This document shows, piece after piece, positions 1-5,701 of a stretch of DNA of 7,068 bases (positions within the stretch are counted from its first letter, which is position 1; each line of letters begins with the position of its first letter). Under the pieces are notes generated by a model that worked only from the letters and a program-made list of their open reading frames with translations, ran no database searches and was not told the origin of the DNA. The position numbers and the translations under genes are program-made. The DNA comes from Pseudomonadota bacterium (GTDB taxonomy: Bacteria; Myxococcota_A; Polyangia; Polyangiales; Polyangiaceae), in assembly GCA_003242355.1 (NCBI GenBank), contig QGUH01000173.1, positions 1 to 7,068 of the forward strand, written 5' to 3'.

Positions 1-297
1 CCCGTTTTCGCGCGGAGGGCCGGGGGCACGGCGACCGTGCCAACACACCGCGAAGCCCGAAGAGCCGCTGCATGACGACGCGCTCTTATACAGGACTTTG
101 CCGACCGAACCGACGGACCTGGTAGCGGTTTGGACGGCGAACCGGTCACCCCTCCGGGACGCACGAAGACTGCAAGGTCCGTTCCATGAGAAAACTACGG
201 TCTTCGAAGCCATCAGCGCACCGATCGCCTCGCGGGCGCGCACCGCGAACGAACACGAGCCCTCGTCCTGCCCAGTGGGGCCAGGCAAAATGGCATC
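1..297. other. Upstream region without a convincing gene
   Basis: No gene here can be supported with confidence. The + frame starting at position 2 is open from the window edge to a TGA at 299-301, which overlaps the kinase GTG start (298-300) as GTGA. That is the same overlap geometry seen between the two isomerase genes, so a truncated upstream gene end is possible. However, the predicted peptide (ending in GPGKMAS) has no recognisable motif, and its third codon positions look less GC-biased than in the real genes nearby. A perfect 7-bp inverted repeat with a 3-base loop lies at 25-41 (GGCACGG/CCGTGCC), with no T-run on either side. The region probably carries the kinase promoter, but I cannot identify -35/-10 elements. 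Confidence 0.5.
25..41. repeat. Short perfect inverted repeat (7-bp stem, 3-base loop)
   Basis: GGCACGG at 25-31 pairs with CCGTGCC at 35-41 around the loop CGA. It could be a small hairpin at the end of an upstream transcript. There is no U-tract on either strand, so an intrinsic terminator call is weak. Confidence 0.35.
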
Positions 298-1506
298 GTG
301 AGCTCCCTGGTCGCCGAAGCTTCCGGCGCACGCGGCCCCCACGCCGGGCTCGTGCTCGACGGACAGTTCCGGCTCGACGCGCTGATCGGATCGGGCTCGA
401 TGGCGCACGTGTACCGCGCGCGCCAGCTGGTGGTCGAGCGCAACGTCGCGATCAAGATTCTGCGCACGGAGCTGCTCGCACGCGCGGACGTCCTCGCTCG
501 ATTTCGGCGCGAGGCCGCCATCGCGGCGCGCCTCGAGCACCCTCACGTCGCGATCGTGCACGCAACGGGGACGGTACCGAGCGTCGGCGGGCACCCCGGA
601 GGAGAGCCGTACCTTGCACTCGAGTTCTTGGACGGACCGTCGCTCGCGCAGTTGCTCGAGCGCGAAGGCGGCGCGCTCCCCCTCGGCCGCGCGCTCCACA
701 TCGTGCTCGCGCTGTGCGACGCGCTCGGTGAAGCCCACGCGCGCGGCATCGTCCACCGCGACCTCAAACCGGAGAACGTGATCCTGGTGCACCGGGGCGA
801 CGACGCCGATTTCGTAAAGCTCGTCGACTTCGGTCTGGCACGGATGCCGGGAAGCGCGGACGTGCAAACGCGCGCCGGTGCGGTTCTCGGCACTCCGCGC
901 TACGTTTCGCCCGAAGGAGCGCAGGGGCGCGACGTGGGGCCCGCCGCCGACTGCTATGCGCTCGCGACGCTGTTGTATCAGTGCCTGGCGGGGCGCACGC
1001 CCTTCGACGGCGAAGACGCCCTGCAGGTTCTCTTGCAACACGCCACCGCATCCCCGCCGGAGCTCACGGAGCTCGACCGGGCTCGCGGCGTTCCCGAACC
1101 GATCGCGCGCGTCGTGATGCACAATCTCGCGAAGGATCCCGCGGCACGCGCGCCGGATGCGCGCGCTCTCGGGCGCGCGCTCGTCGAGGCCGCGCGCGTC
1201 GCCCACCTCGAGCCCGAGCAGATCGGCTTGTCGTCCACGCTGCTCGGCTCGCAGAAGACCCTCACCCCCGTTTTGGGCTCGGCTCCCACTGCCTGCCCTT
1301 CCTCCCAAAGGTCCGGCTCGCCGAGCGGCAGATCGATCCACGCCAAGCGCCCTGCCGAACGGTCCGTTGCTTCCCCGCGGCGAGCCCGGGTTCGCCGCGC
1401 CGCCGCATTCTTGCTCTACTTCGTCGTGGGCGCGCTCGCCGCGCTCCTCGTCGCGCACGGCGTCGGGCTGCTCGCTCCCCCGCCCCGGGCGGAGGCTGCG
1501 CCATGA
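298..1506 (+). CDS. Membrane-anchored Ser/Thr protein kinase (eukaryote-like, Hanks type)
   Basis: This 402-residue protein transfers phosphate from ATP to Ser/Thr of unidentified targets. Visible kinase landmarks in order: glycine loop GSGSMAHVY (31-39, third glycine replaced by Ala36), ATP-binding Lys53 in AIK, probable helix-C Glu72, catalytic loop HRDLKPEN (153-160; Asp155, Lys157, Asn160), DFG at 177-179, and P+1 segment GTPRYVSPE (198-206) with Asp218 behind it. The Arg before the catalytic Asp marks an RD kinase, normally switched on by activation-loop phosphorylation; Thr191 and Thr199 are candidates. The catalytic domain ends near residue 300. A Ser/Pro/Arg-rich linker (about 310-366) leads to one hydrophobic helix (about 368-393) and only about 10 residues beyond it, so there is no extracytoplasmic sensor domain. 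The GTG at 298 is the first usable start after an in-frame stop at 187-189; no good ribosome site is visible, and a GTG at 352 is an alternative. The stop overlaps the next gene by ATGA, so the two are probably translationally coupled. Confidence 0.95.
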   Translation: MSSLVAEASGARGPHAGLVLDGQFRLDALIGSGSMAHVYRARQLVVERNVAIKILRTELLARADVLARFRREAAIAARLEHPHVAIVHATGTVPSVGGHPGGEPYLALEFLDGPSLAQLLEREGGALPLGRALHIVLALCDALGEAHARGIVHRDLKPENVILVHRGDDADFVKLVDFGLARMPGSADVQTRAGAVLGTPRYVSPEGAQGRDVGPAADCYALATLLYQCLAGRTPFDGEDALQVLLQHATASPPELTELDRARGVPEPIARVVMHNLAKDPAARAPDARALGRALVEAARVAHLEPEQIGLSSTLLGSQKTLTPVLGSAPTACPSSQRSGSPSGRSIHAKRPAERSVASPRRARVRRAAAFLLYFVVGALAALLVAHGVGLLAPPPRAEAAP

Positions 1507-2243
1507 ACGTCCGCGGTCGAATTCTCGAGTTCGTCTCGGCGTTCTTGGTCGCATCCGGCGCGTACGCCGAACCGTCGCCCCGCGACCTCGATCCGCTCGC
1601 CGCGCGCCCTGGATTCAGCTTCGCGGCCCTCGAGCGCCCCGCCGGCATCGCCGAGGCCGGTGTCGGTTGGCTCACCTTGCCGGGAGCCGAGGTGTGCATC
1701 GAGCGCGCTGCCGGCTGCTCACACGGAGACACGAGCCTCGAAGTCGAAGTCTGGCAGCTTTATCGGAGCAGTCGTCGATTCGCCTTCGGCGCGGGCATCT
1801 TGCTCGCCCTCATTCCGACGACGGACGCTCCCCGCGATCCCGAAGGTGTCGAGCGCGATCACATTCGCCGGTACTTCACGGTCGAGGGCATGGTCCGCTA
1901 CTACCCGTACGTGGGCGACAGCGTCGAGTGGTGGGTGGGGATCACGGGCGGCCTCGTCGTCGTGAGCGACAGCTTCATCGTCGAGCAGAGCCGCGACGAC
2001 AACCGAGCGTTGCTCGGCCCGCGCGGGGTCACCATCCGCACCGAGGGCGGCACCGTCGGCCTGGCAGGCGGTCCGGTGGTCGCCTTGTCGCCCAACTGGA
2101 GCGCGGGGCTGACGCTCCGCTACGGCCACTGGTTCCTCCCGCACCAGCCTGCGCGCGATCCGCTCGGCAGCGAAGCATCGCTGACGGGCCGAAACACGAT
2201 GTTCTCACTCGGTGTGAGCCTCGCGTATCGCACCGAGTTGTGA
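1503..2243 (+). CDS. Secreted protein, probably a small outer-membrane beta-barrel
   Basis: I do not recognise a named family. The 246-residue product starts with a signal peptide (MNVRGR, hydrophobic stretch, then AYA at 20-22, cleavage likely before Glu23). The mature part alternates short hydrophobic/aromatic strands with polar turns: about 90-105 (RRFAFGAGILLALIP), 124-136 (YFTVEGMVRYYPY), 141-155, 183-212 and 232-244 (MFSLGVSLAYR). This pattern fits a small outer-membrane barrel of roughly eight strands. The C-terminus is Leu rather than the usual Phe, which weakens that call slightly. Two cysteines, C65 and C72, sit close together and may form a disulfide. The ATG at 1503 overlaps the kinase stop (ATGA), so its synthesis is probably tied to the kinase. 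A functional link, such as envelope sensing or being controlled by the kinase, is inference only. Confidence 0.8.
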   Translation: MNVRGRILEFVSAFLVASGAYAEPSPRDLDPLAARPGFSFAALERPAGIAEAGVGWLTLPGAEVCIERAAGCSHGDTSLEVEVWQLYRSSRRFAFGAGILLALIPTTDAPRDPEGVERDHIRRYFTVEGMVRYYPYVGDSVEWWVGITGGLVVVSDSFIVEQSRDDNRALLGPRGVTIRTEGGTVGLAGGPVVALSPNWSAGLTLRYGHWFLPHQPARDPLGSEASLTGRNTMFSLGVSLAYRTEL

Positions 2244-2387
2244 TCGAGCCCAACCGCAGTGGCAGGGCCGTTGCCATCCCGTCGGGTGAGGCCGCCCCAT
2301 TCGAGCACCGAGAACGGAACATTCGCACGATGGCGGCCATCGACCTGCGTTTTCCGTGCGGATCCAGGCGTTCCTTTGCGCCGACCG

Positions 2388-2397
2388 ATCGTACGAT
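2388..2397. promoter_or_regulatory. 10-bp perfect palindrome upstream of the GH12 gene
   Basis: ATCGTACGAT is its own reverse complement and lies about 50 bases before the GH12 start. It contains TACGAT (2392-2397), which matches four of six positions of a -10 box, but I see no matching -35 at proper spacing. It could be an operator half-site pair; a chance palindrome cannot be excluded. Confidence 0.25.
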
Positions 2398-2405
2398 GCG
2401 CCCGT

Positions 2406-2421
2406 CCGGTGCCGACACCGG
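2406..2421 (+). repeat. Stem-loop in the GH12 leader
   Basis: CCGGTG (2406-2411) pairs with CACCGG (2416-2421) around the loop CCGA, a 6-bp perfect stem. It ends 14 bases before the ribosome site at 2436, so it would lie in the 5' leader of the GH12 mRNA if transcription starts near the 2388 palindrome. Function is unknown. Confidence 0.3.
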
Positions 2422-2435
2422 CGCGCGTCGCCCCC

Positions 2436-2440
2436 GGAGA
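2436..2440 (+). promoter_or_regulatory. Ribosome binding site of the GH12 gene
   Basis: GGAGA lies 7 bases before the ATG at 2448. This decides the start: the frame is open further upstream, to an ATG at 2259, but only the 2448 start has a good ribosome site and is followed directly by a signal sequence. Confidence 0.75.
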
Positions 2441-2447
2441 AATCTCC

Positions 2448-3809
2448 ATGTCTGGATCGACTCTGCTTCGAATCGGGACCTGCATCGCGATCCCATGGGT
2501 GCTCGCTCACTGCGGCCATGCAGAGCCCCCAAGCTGTGGGCCCGCGGACCCGAGCTGCGCTGCCGCGGGTGGAACCGGTTTCACTAGTGGTGGGTCGACG
2601 AACGGTGGCACCCTGGGCAGCGGCGGATCGCAAACCGGCACGTCCAGCGGCGCGGGCGGCACCGCCACGGGCGGCGGAATGACGGCAGCCGGCGGATCGA
2701 GTGGCGAGTCCCCGGGCGCGGGCGGCACCACCACGGGCGGTGCGTCGTCGATGGGCGGGGTGGCGCCATCGGGCGGTTCGAGCCCTACGGCGGGCACGTC
2801 GCCAACGGGCGGCTCGGACGGCGGCACGCCCTCGGGCGGCGCCCCCGTGATGGGCGGTGCCGGAGGCGAGTCGGCAATGGGCGGCGGGCCCGACGCCACG
2901 GGTGGAACCTCACAGGGTGGCACGGACTCGGGCGGGGGCGCGGCGTCGGGCGGTATGGATTCGACCGGCGGCATGGACTCGGGCGGCAGCGGACCCGTCG
3001 TCGATCAGAACGGGGTTCCGCTGGCCAAGCCGGGCGATTCGAAGAGCGGCTCCCGGGAGTATCTGAATCTGGGTGACATTCGGCTGATCAACAACAAGTG
3101 GGGCTCCGACGAGCTCGGTTGCAACACGATGATGCGCGTGTTCGTCAACCAAGACAAAAGCTTCGGCTGGGCGTTCGATCGCGGCGGCTGCGGGGGCAAC
3201 AAGACCAAGCCGGACTATCCGGAAATCGAGTTCGGAATTCACCCGTTCGGCGCGAACAGCCCGCTCGCGACGACGCCCTCCTTTCCGTCGACGAGCGTGT
3301 TGCCGCTCCAGATCAAAGACATCACGAGCGCCAGCGTCACCATCGACGGCCTGAGCGTCAGCATTCAGCGCGCCACGACGTGGAACGTCAATTTCGAGTT
3401 TTGGCTCAGCCGCGAGCACCCGGTGACTTCTCAGAATCCCGGAGTGTACGCGGAGCTCATCGCGTTCTGGGGTTGGCAAGACGATTGGGCCTGCGACAAG
3501 AGCGGCACGGCGAACGCCGGCGACAAGAGCTACAACCTCTGTCACCAGGACGACAACTGGGCCGGCGGGCAGTGGCGGTACTTCCAGTTCCGGGCGAACG
3601 GCGGCCCCATGAATGGTTTTTCGGGACGCGTCGACGTCAAAGCCTTCATCGATTGGCTCGTCGGCAACTACAACCTCTCGAGAGATCTCTGGGTGACCCG
3701 CCTCGAAGTCGGCACCGAGATCGACGACAACACCGCCGGCAGCGTCACTCTCCGAAACATCACCTTCGAGGTGAACGGCGTGTCGAAATCGCCCCAGTTC
3801 GCCGAATAA
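2448..3809 (+). CDS. Secreted glycoside hydrolase family 12 (endoglucanase/xyloglucanase type), probable lipoprotein
   Basis: The 453-residue product should hydrolyse beta-1,4-glucan chains (cellulose, xyloglucan or mixed-linkage glucan) outside the cell. An export signal occupies residues 1-22 (LLRIGTCIAIPWVLAHC). If Cys22 is lipidated the lipobox is LAHC, with an unusual His at -1, so ordinary secretion is an alternative. Residues about 41-182 are a Gly/Ser/Thr linker built on GGT/GGS units. The catalytic domain spans about 187-453. It aligns by eye with bacterial GH12 enzymes: NNKWG near 215-219; WNVNFEFWL (312-320) like the family's VAYDIWL; AELIAFW with probable nucleophile Glu336, matching TELMIWL; then VDVKAFIDWLV (396-405) and LEVGTEI with probable acid/base Glu424, matching VQAGFE. 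C225/C248 and C349/C365 may form disulfides. It appears monocistronic, with a 204-base leader region and a convergent gene downstream. The family call is strong; exact substrate cannot be read from sequence. Confidence 0.88.
   Translation: MSGSTLLRIGTCIAIPWVLAHCGHAEPPSCGPADPSCAAAGGTGFTSGGSTNGGTLGSGGSQTGTSSGAGGTATGGGMTAAGGSSGESPGAGGTTTGGASSMGGVAPSGGSSPTAGTSPTGGSDGGTPSGGAPVMGGAGGESAMGGGPDATGGTSQGGTDSGGGAASGGMDSTGGMDSGGSGPVVDQNGVPLAKPGDSKSGSREYLNLGDIRLINNKWGSDELGCNTMMRVFVNQDKSFGWAFDRGGCGGNKTKPDYPEIEFGIHPFGANSPLATTPSFPSTSVLPLQIKDITSASVTIDGLSVSIQRATTWNVNFEFWLSREHPVTSQNPGVYAELIAFWGWQDDWACDKSGTANAGDKSYNLCHQDDNWAGGQWRYFQFRANGGPMNGFSGRVDVKAFIDWLVGNYNLSRDLWVTRLEVGTEIDDNTAGSVTLRNITFEVNGVSKSPQFAE
2568..2993 (+). 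repeat. Gly/Ser/Thr low-complexity linker coding repeats
   Basis: Imperfect GGCGG-centred repeats encode about 140 residues of GGT/GGS/GGA units inside the GH12 gene. The clearest pair is a 25-base unit at 2650-2674 and 2716-2740, differing at one base (2664 versus 2730) and 66 bases apart, which keeps the reading frame. This suggests growth by in-frame slippage or duplication. The reverse strand reads as a Pro-rich frame, which is only a shadow. Confidence 0.85.
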
Positions 3810-3985
3810 CGCACCGTCGCCTCGTTCGTTCGCCGTCGGCCTCCAGAGCGCCGAGCGGTTGGGGAGCCCGAAGGCCCCGGACACCAGCGTCGTACCGAGT
3901 GCCCGCGTGGGAAAGGCCCCGCGGAAAGGCGGCGCGCGTCTCCTGCGAACGAAGCGAGAGCGCAGCTCGACTCCCGCTCGACGAC
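3810..3985. other. Convergent intergenic region
   Basis: These 176 bases separate the 3' ends of the GH12 gene (+) and the sctT/fliR-like gene (-). A terminator is expected for both, but I find no strong GC stem followed by a T-run on either strand. The only repeats noticed are two copies of GCTCGAC (3965-3971 and 3976-3982) and two copies of AAGGCCCCG, which are probably chance. Confidence 0.5.
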
Positions 3986-4711
3986 TCAGGGGAAGCTCTG
4001 GGTGAGCGCCTCGAGAATGCGGTCGAGGAGCAACGCGGTCATCGCCAGCAGAACGACGCCGCGCAACGGAGCGAGCAGCGCCGTGACGTGGGCGGGAAGC
4101 GCGGCGCGGGCGATGAGCCCTTCGGCGACGCCGAGCACGATCGCGGCGACCGCAACGGGAGCCGCGACGGCGACGGCGATCGAGACGGACGAGAGAAGCA
4201 GCGCCACGGTGCTCGCCATCAATGGCGCGCCCGGCGTCAGCGAAACGAGCGACTCGACGATGCGGGACGCGCCGCCGGTCTGCAAGAAAACGATCACGAC
4301 GAGCAGACCGAGCAACGCCCCCATGGGTGACGTCTGACCCGAGAGCGGCGGCAGCGTGCTCGTCTCACGCGCCGCGCGAAGATCGTCGATGGCGCCGCCC
4401 GCCATGATGGCAGCGTAGAAAAGCGCGGCAGCCCCCAATGCGGGGGGAATGCCGATGGCGAGCTCCGAGAGGAGCTGGAGCGCGAGCGGGCCGGTCGCTG
4501 GAACACCGGGGCCAAGAGCAGGAGCCGCGGAGACCGCCAGCGCGATGCCGAGGCCGGCGCGCGCGGGACCGGGCAACGCGGCGCCGCCGAAAATCGGCAC
4601 GATGAGGAGCGTAGGTAGGAGACGCGCCCACGCACGGAGCAGGCTCGCGAGGTCCAAGCCCGCGGCGGCCAGCACCGCCTCGACGACCTCGAAGAGCCCC
4701 GCCGTTCCCAT
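3986..4711 (-). CDS. sctT: Type III secretion / flagellar export apparatus membrane protein (SctT/FliR family)
   Basis: This 241-residue, almost wholly hydrophobic protein matches the FliR/SctT (SpaR, YscT) family, which forms part of the inner-membrane export gate with SctR and SctS. Seen by eye: the N-terminal family pattern WARLLPTLLIVPIFGG..LPGPAR (28-51), Glu83 in LLSELAIGIP, the G(G)xIDD segment (105-110) followed by the polar loop that usually precedes PxxG (121-131, ending SPMG), FLQTGG (142-147) and APV at 184-186. Length is close to the family's usual 250-260. About six membrane helices are likely. The start at 4711 is ATG; ribosome site is weak. Neither flank encodes another secretion subunit: the downstream side is the convergent GH12 gene and the upstream side is the divergent hydratase. 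SctT versus FliR cannot be settled from this window; I favour SctT because myxobacteria glide rather than use flagella and some carry partial type III gene sets. Confidence 0.87.
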   Translation of the reverse strand: MGTAGLFEVVEAVLAAAGLDLASLLRAWARLLPTLLIVPIFGGAALPGPARAGLGIALAVSAAPALGPGVPATGPLALQLLSELAIGIPPALGAAALFYAAIMAGGAIDDLRAARETSTLPPLSGQTSPMGALLGLLVVIVFLQTGGASRIVESLVSLTPGAPLMASTVALLLSSVSIAVAVAAPVAVAAIVLGVAEGLIARAALPAHVTALLAPLRGVVLLAMTALLLDRILEALTQSFP

Positions 4712-4788
4712 GCTCTCGTCCGAACCTCAGGTTGACTGTACACAGGGGAGCGCGCTAACGGTTTCGCCTCGCCCAACGGGGTTGCCCG
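4712..4788. promoter_or_regulatory. Divergent promoter region between sctT-like and hydratase genes
   Basis: The 77-base gap must hold promoters for both directions. On the + strand TTGACT (4732-4737) is one base from the -35 consensus; 17-18 bases downstream the best -10 candidate (CTAACG/TAACGG at 4755-4761) is poor. GGGG at 4778-4781 is a weak ribosome site 7 bases before the hydratase ATG. No convincing minus-strand promoter was seen, though TACAGT (reverse complement of 4735-4740) resembles a -10. Confidence 0.3.
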
Positions 4789-5634
4789 ATGCGTCCGGAC
4801 CTTTCCACAGTCGGCCATCAAACGGAAGCGTTCCGTTTCGAATACGGCTTTCGCGACACGATTCTCTATGCACTGGGCGTCGGTGCGCTCGCAGACGAGC
4901 TCGATTACCTGTACGAGGGGCGCGGCCCGCGCGTTCTGCCGTCGTTCGCGGTCGTCCCGGCGTACGCGCCGGTCGCTCGTCTGTTCGAGAAGACGCGCTG
5001 CGATCTGACACGACTCGTGCATCACACGCAGACCGTGCGCATCCACCGCCCCTTCCCGCCGTCGGCCGTGGTGGAGACGGTGGGGCGCGTGCAAGGCATC
5101 TACGACATGAAGCGGCTGGCGATCGTCGTGTTCGAGACACGCACGACGCTCGCGGGCGAGCTCCTCGCCGAAACGGAGTGGTCGGTGCTGATCCGCGATG
5201 CCGGCGGCTTCGACGGTCCGCGGCCACCGCGCGTGGATTCGCCGAAGATCCCGGAAGGAGCCGCGCCCACGTTCGACGTCGCGCTGCCGACCACGCGCGA
5301 GCAGGCCCTGCTTTACCGCCTCTCGGGCGACTACAACCCGCTGCACGCGGATCCGGAATTTGCCGCCCGCGCCGGGTTTTCCGAGGGTCCGATCCTCCAC
5401 GGGCTCGCGACCTTCGGGGTGATGACGCGAGCGCTCCTCAAGCACCTAGGAGACAAGCCGCTGCGCGTCACCGGGCTCGGCGCTCAGTTCCGAAGGCCCG
5501 TTTGGCCGGGAGAAACGCTACGAACGACCGGCTATGCTCTCGGCGACGATCGATTCGCCCTCGAGGTGTTCGCGGGCGATCGCCCCGACCCCGTGATCAC
5601 CAACGCCTGGGCGACGGTCGGGCCGAGCTCTTGA
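4789..5634 (+). CDS. MaoC-family (R)-specific enoyl-CoA hydratase (hydratase 2 type)
   Basis: The 281-residue protein should add water across trans-2-enoyl-CoA to give (R)-3-hydroxyacyl-CoA, or run the reverse dehydration, in the cytoplasm. It has the double hot-dog layout of hydratase 2. A degenerate N-terminal half (about 15-137, FRFEYGFRDTILYALGVGA... through EWSVLIR) is followed by a catalytic C-terminal half (about 160-278). The catalytic signature is clear: LSGDYNPLH, with Asp181, Asn183 and His186 (the Asp to His spacing of 5 matches the known catalytic pair of this family), then DPEFA and the GPILHG turn (200-205). Length fits the eukaryotic-type stand-alone hydratase 2 domain. It could serve fatty-acid beta-oxidation, polyketide/fatty-acid supply or a steroid-like side-chain route; no neighbouring acyl-CoA gene says which. 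It is followed after 67 bases by the isomerase pair and may share a transcript with it. Confidence 0.9.
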   Translation: MRPDLSTVGHQTEAFRFEYGFRDTILYALGVGALADELDYLYEGRGPRVLPSFAVVPAYAPVARLFEKTRCDLTRLVHHTQTVRIHRPFPPSAVVETVGRVQGIYDMKRLAIVVFETRTTLAGELLAETEWSVLIRDAGGFDGPRPPRVDSPKIPEGAAPTFDVALPTTREQALLYRLSGDYNPLHADPEFAARAGFSEGPILHGLATFGVMTRALLKHLGDKPLRVTGLGAQFRRPVWPGETLRTTGYALGDDRFALEVFAGDRPDPVITNAWATVGPSS

Positions 5635-5693
5635 CCCTTGCGTTCCCCGGTGAGCTCCCGCGAGCAACGGCCGAGGACACCCGTTACCAACCT

Positions 5694-5699
5694 GGAGAG
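5694..5699 (+). promoter_or_regulatory. Ribosome binding site of the first isomerase gene
   Basis: GGAGAG ends 2 bases before the ATG at 5702; if the core is GGAG (5694-5697) the spacing is 4, shorter than usual. It still supports the 5702 start, which follows the hydratase stop by 67 bases. Confidence 0.65.
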
Positions 5700-5701
5700 C
5701 C

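Noticed and set aside
84..92. TTATAC/TATACA as a -10 box for the kinase
   Set aside because: No acceptable -35 lies 16-18 bases upstream, and it is over 200 bases from the kinase start.
2507..2974. Minus-strand Pro-rich frame (155 codons) resembling a Pro-repeat protein
   Set aside because: It is the complement of the Gly-rich GGC/GGT codons of the GH12 linker and has no start context.
2568..2993. Regular short repeats that might be a CRISPR-like or satellite array
   Set aside because: The repeats are imperfect, have no constant spacer length, and stay in frame as a protein linker.
2910..3884. Long minus-strand open frame (324 codons) across the GH12 gene
   Set aside because: It lies antisense to a protein with clear GH12 catalytic motifs, has no recognisable domain, and is explained by high GC content suppressing stops.
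3810..3985. Bidirectional intrinsic terminator between convergent genes
   Set aside because: I looked for a strong GC stem followed by a T-run on both strands and found none; termination here may be factor-dependent.
3098..4330. Plus-strand open frame of 410 codons spanning the end of GH12 and the sctT-like gene
   Set aside because: It is Arg-rich and low in structure, runs through two real genes in other frames and has no motif; it is a typical GC-rich shadow.
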